Assembly (NCBI GenBank): GCA_022572905.1
Contig: JACZUZ010000194.1
Coordinates: 1-5,002, forward strand
Direction of reading: 5' to 3'
Source of the DNA: Candidatus Zixiibacteriota bacterium
GTDB taxonomy: Bacteria > Zixibacteria > MSB-5A5 > GN15 > JACZUZ01
DNA length: 5,002 nt
A model generated the notes under the pieces. The model was not told the DNA's origin. It made no database searches and saw only the letters and a list, made by a program, of their open reading frames with translations. The position numbers were made by a program, and so were the translations under genes. This document shows, in pieces, positions 3,533 to 5,002 of the stretch; positions within the stretch are counted from its first letter, which is position 1, and each line of letters begins with the position of its first letter.

Positions 3533-5002
3533 CTAGAAAATCTGTCGGGAAATGCGCACAATAGTCATCCGGCCGAGTTCAGGAGCGCCGATAAATTCTG
3601 AATGCTTATTGTTCGTTGCGTTTTGAATTGTTAGCGCAATCGTTCCGAATTTCGTTTTTCGGCGTTCGATATTTAGATCAAGCAGGCCATAGCGGCTGAC
3701 ATTACCGCTGAAGACACCGGTACGGGCCGGAAATTGATCGACAAAGCGATACTTCGCCTTGGCATATATGCCTTTTGCAGGATTTGAGTAGCTTGCGACA
3801 AGACTGAATTTGTGTTTCGGAGCGTTCACTGGAATATCTGCAACACCGTCCACGTTGTGAAATAAGTTTTTCGCGAGATACGAATATGTTCCACCGACTT
3901 CCCAATTGACGCTGATGTGGTAGTTAAGCGCGATGTCAGCGCCAAACAGATCGATATCGCCAAAGTTACGAAACGTGATTACGACATCCGTTGGGTTCTG
4001 TATTTCGGTTGGGGATACCAGCCCAATTGGCAGTCCACCGAGATCGTTGAAAATTCCTGTGGCGATATCCTCGGCGGTGGAGGAATCAACAGTTCCGCCA
4101 GTATTTGCATAAATGTCACCTGTTAACTGCCGCACAAAGACACTTGAATCGATGAATACATGGGGCGATTCCACGTTGAGCGGCCCTATGAAATCCTTAA
4201 TTTCTGAATAGTACGCATTCACACTCAGCGCCAGCCGGTCGAACGGAACGCCTTTATAGCCGAGTTCAAAAGTTTGGGTTCTTGTTTGTTCTACAGGCTT
4301 GATGTCTGACAAAGCGCCGGGGTCGAACGGATCAAATCCAAATGTTACCGTATTGAGGGTCATGAATTGACCCGGAACAGGAGCGCTGAGTGTTGCCGGC
4401 AGAATTGGCGCCAGGGAAGTATCACCGGATATCGCCAGGTTTCGAAGGGCCGGCCAAACTGAATTGACATCTGCCGGTAAGTAGCTGTTCCCTACACCGA
4501 TACTCGGACCATAAAGTGACACCATCTGAGGTAGGCCGTCGGGGCCATAATTGAATGTAAATCCGTCTCGCGCTCCCAGGGCGCGAGCATCGAAAATCGT
4601 CGAGCCTAACACCGGTATCAGCGCCGGATTGGCGTCTTCGGTTGCAAATGAACCAGCCAAGACATCGAGAAAGAAATGTGCCGTCGAAGGAGCGCCATAC
4701 GCCTGATTAAACGTGGCGCGCAGTGTGTGTTTCTTTCTTGGATGAAATATTATCGCGGCGCGAGGAGAAAAAACCGGACTCTCCAACAAATTGTGGTCAT
4801 CGGCCCGTCCAGCGGCCAATAGTTTCCAGCGACTTGAAAATGTATATTCGGCCAGTGCGTACACGCCATGCTCGTTTATGTCATCAACAAATTCATTTCT
4901 CCCGTTAATCGTACCACCCGTGTTCGGCCGCGTCAGGAGCGCGTCGTATCCATAGGTGAAACGCAATTTCTCACCTGGAGAATAACTATGTTGCAATTGG
5001 CC
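3533..5002 (-). CDS. TonB-dependent outer-membrane receptor, C-terminal part (5' end outside window)
   Basis: The frame is open to the window edge and gives 489 residues ending in a TAG at 3535-3533. The start, signal peptide, plug and any TonB box lie outside. What is seen is a long run of amphipathic barrel strands and polar loops: YGYDALLTRPNTGGTINGR, then a DDINEHGVYALAEYTF segment, RADDHN and VFSPRAAIIFHP, then THTFELGYKG-like and LSVNAYYSEIKDF strands, a plausible DLFGADIALNYHI strand, and the end strand GRMTIVRISRQIF with the C-terminal phenylalanine that outer-membrane barrels use for insertion. Such receptors import siderophores, vitamin B12, glycans or other ligands using TonB energy. 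The substrate cannot be told. The style (TINGRNE, DDINEHG, GAPELGR near the end) resembles receptors of Bacteroidota, Gemmatimonadota and Acidobacteriota, typically 750-1,100 aa. A TTG near the edge is an internal codon, not the start. The gene converges with the phosphodiesterase gene. Confidence 0.9.
   Translation of the reverse strand, partial: GQLQHSYSPGEKLRFTYGYDALLTRPNTGGTINGRNEFVDDINEHGVYALAEYTFSSRWKLLAAGRADDHNLLESPVFSPRAAIIFHPRKKHTLRATFNQAYGAPSTAHFFLDVLAGSFATEDANPALIPVLGSTIFDARALGARDGFTFNYGPDGLPQMVSLYGPSIGVGNSYLPADVNSVWPALRNLAISGDTSLAPILPATLSAPVPGQFMTLNTVTFGFDPFDPGALSDIKPVEQTRTQTFELGYKGVPFDRLALSVNAYYSEIKDFIGPLNVESPHVFIDSSVFVRQLTGDIYANTGGTVDSSTAEDIATGIFNDLGGLPIGLVSPTEIQNPTDVVITFRNFGDIDLFGADIALNYHISVNWEVGGTYSYLAKNLFHNVDGVADIPVNAPKHKFSLVASYSNPAKGIYAKAKYRFVDQFPARTGVFSGNVSRYGLLDLNIERRKTKFGTIALTIQNATNNKHSEFIGAPELGRMTIVRISRQIF

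Noticed and set aside
3702..4126. Short ORFs on both strands inside the receptor gene
   Set aside because: They lie wholly within a long receptor frame with clear barrel-strand sequence, so they are coding shadows.

Overview
The window looks like accessory DNA from a Gram-negative bacterium. The evidence for Gram-negative is an incomplete outer-membrane TonB-dependent receptor on the minus strand at the right end. Its style recalls receptors from Bacteroidota, Gemmatimonadota or Acidobacteriota, and the DUF420 membrane protein also fits a Bacteroidota-like or related lineage. That placement is inference from sequence style, not from a marker gene. Base composition is uneven. One hand-counted 60-base line in the DUF420 gene (2161-2220) has 17 G+C, against 32 in a line of the receptor gene (4441-4500). 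This suggests pieces of different origin.

Layout: 1-181 holds a possible small minus-strand ORF (46 codons) followed by an integron attC-like R'' box at the left edge. 182-395 has no supported gene. 396-592 is the 3' tail and right end of an IS3-family element. It abuts, at 601-642, the opposite-type end of a related element. 731-1231 is a DinB-family protein. 1232-1643 is intergenic with a weak promoter candidate. 1644-1772 is a possible 42-aa single-pass membrane protein, followed by a DUF420 five-helix membrane protein (1822-2358) and a hairpin. 2403-2606 is a mini-element bounded by IS3-like ends. 2645-3394 is a glycerophosphodiester phosphodiesterase. 3416-3517 is a second, about 102 bp, mini-element. 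3533-5002 is the C-terminal part of the TonB-dependent receptor.

The genes do not form an evident pathway. The recurring structure is the partition of single genes by remnants or mini-derivatives of one IS3-type element family. A 42-bp end motif occurs three times in the same orientation (601-642, 2563-2604, 3476-3517). A partner end motif accompanies it at 2403 and 3416, and in opposite orientation at about 560-592. The phosphodiesterase gene is therefore flanked by two similarly oriented pairs of IS ends. No defence system, CRISPR array, rRNA or tRNA was seen, and there is no convincing evidence for a wholly new multi-gene system. The end-pair mini-elements and the attC-like left edge are the most unusual parts.
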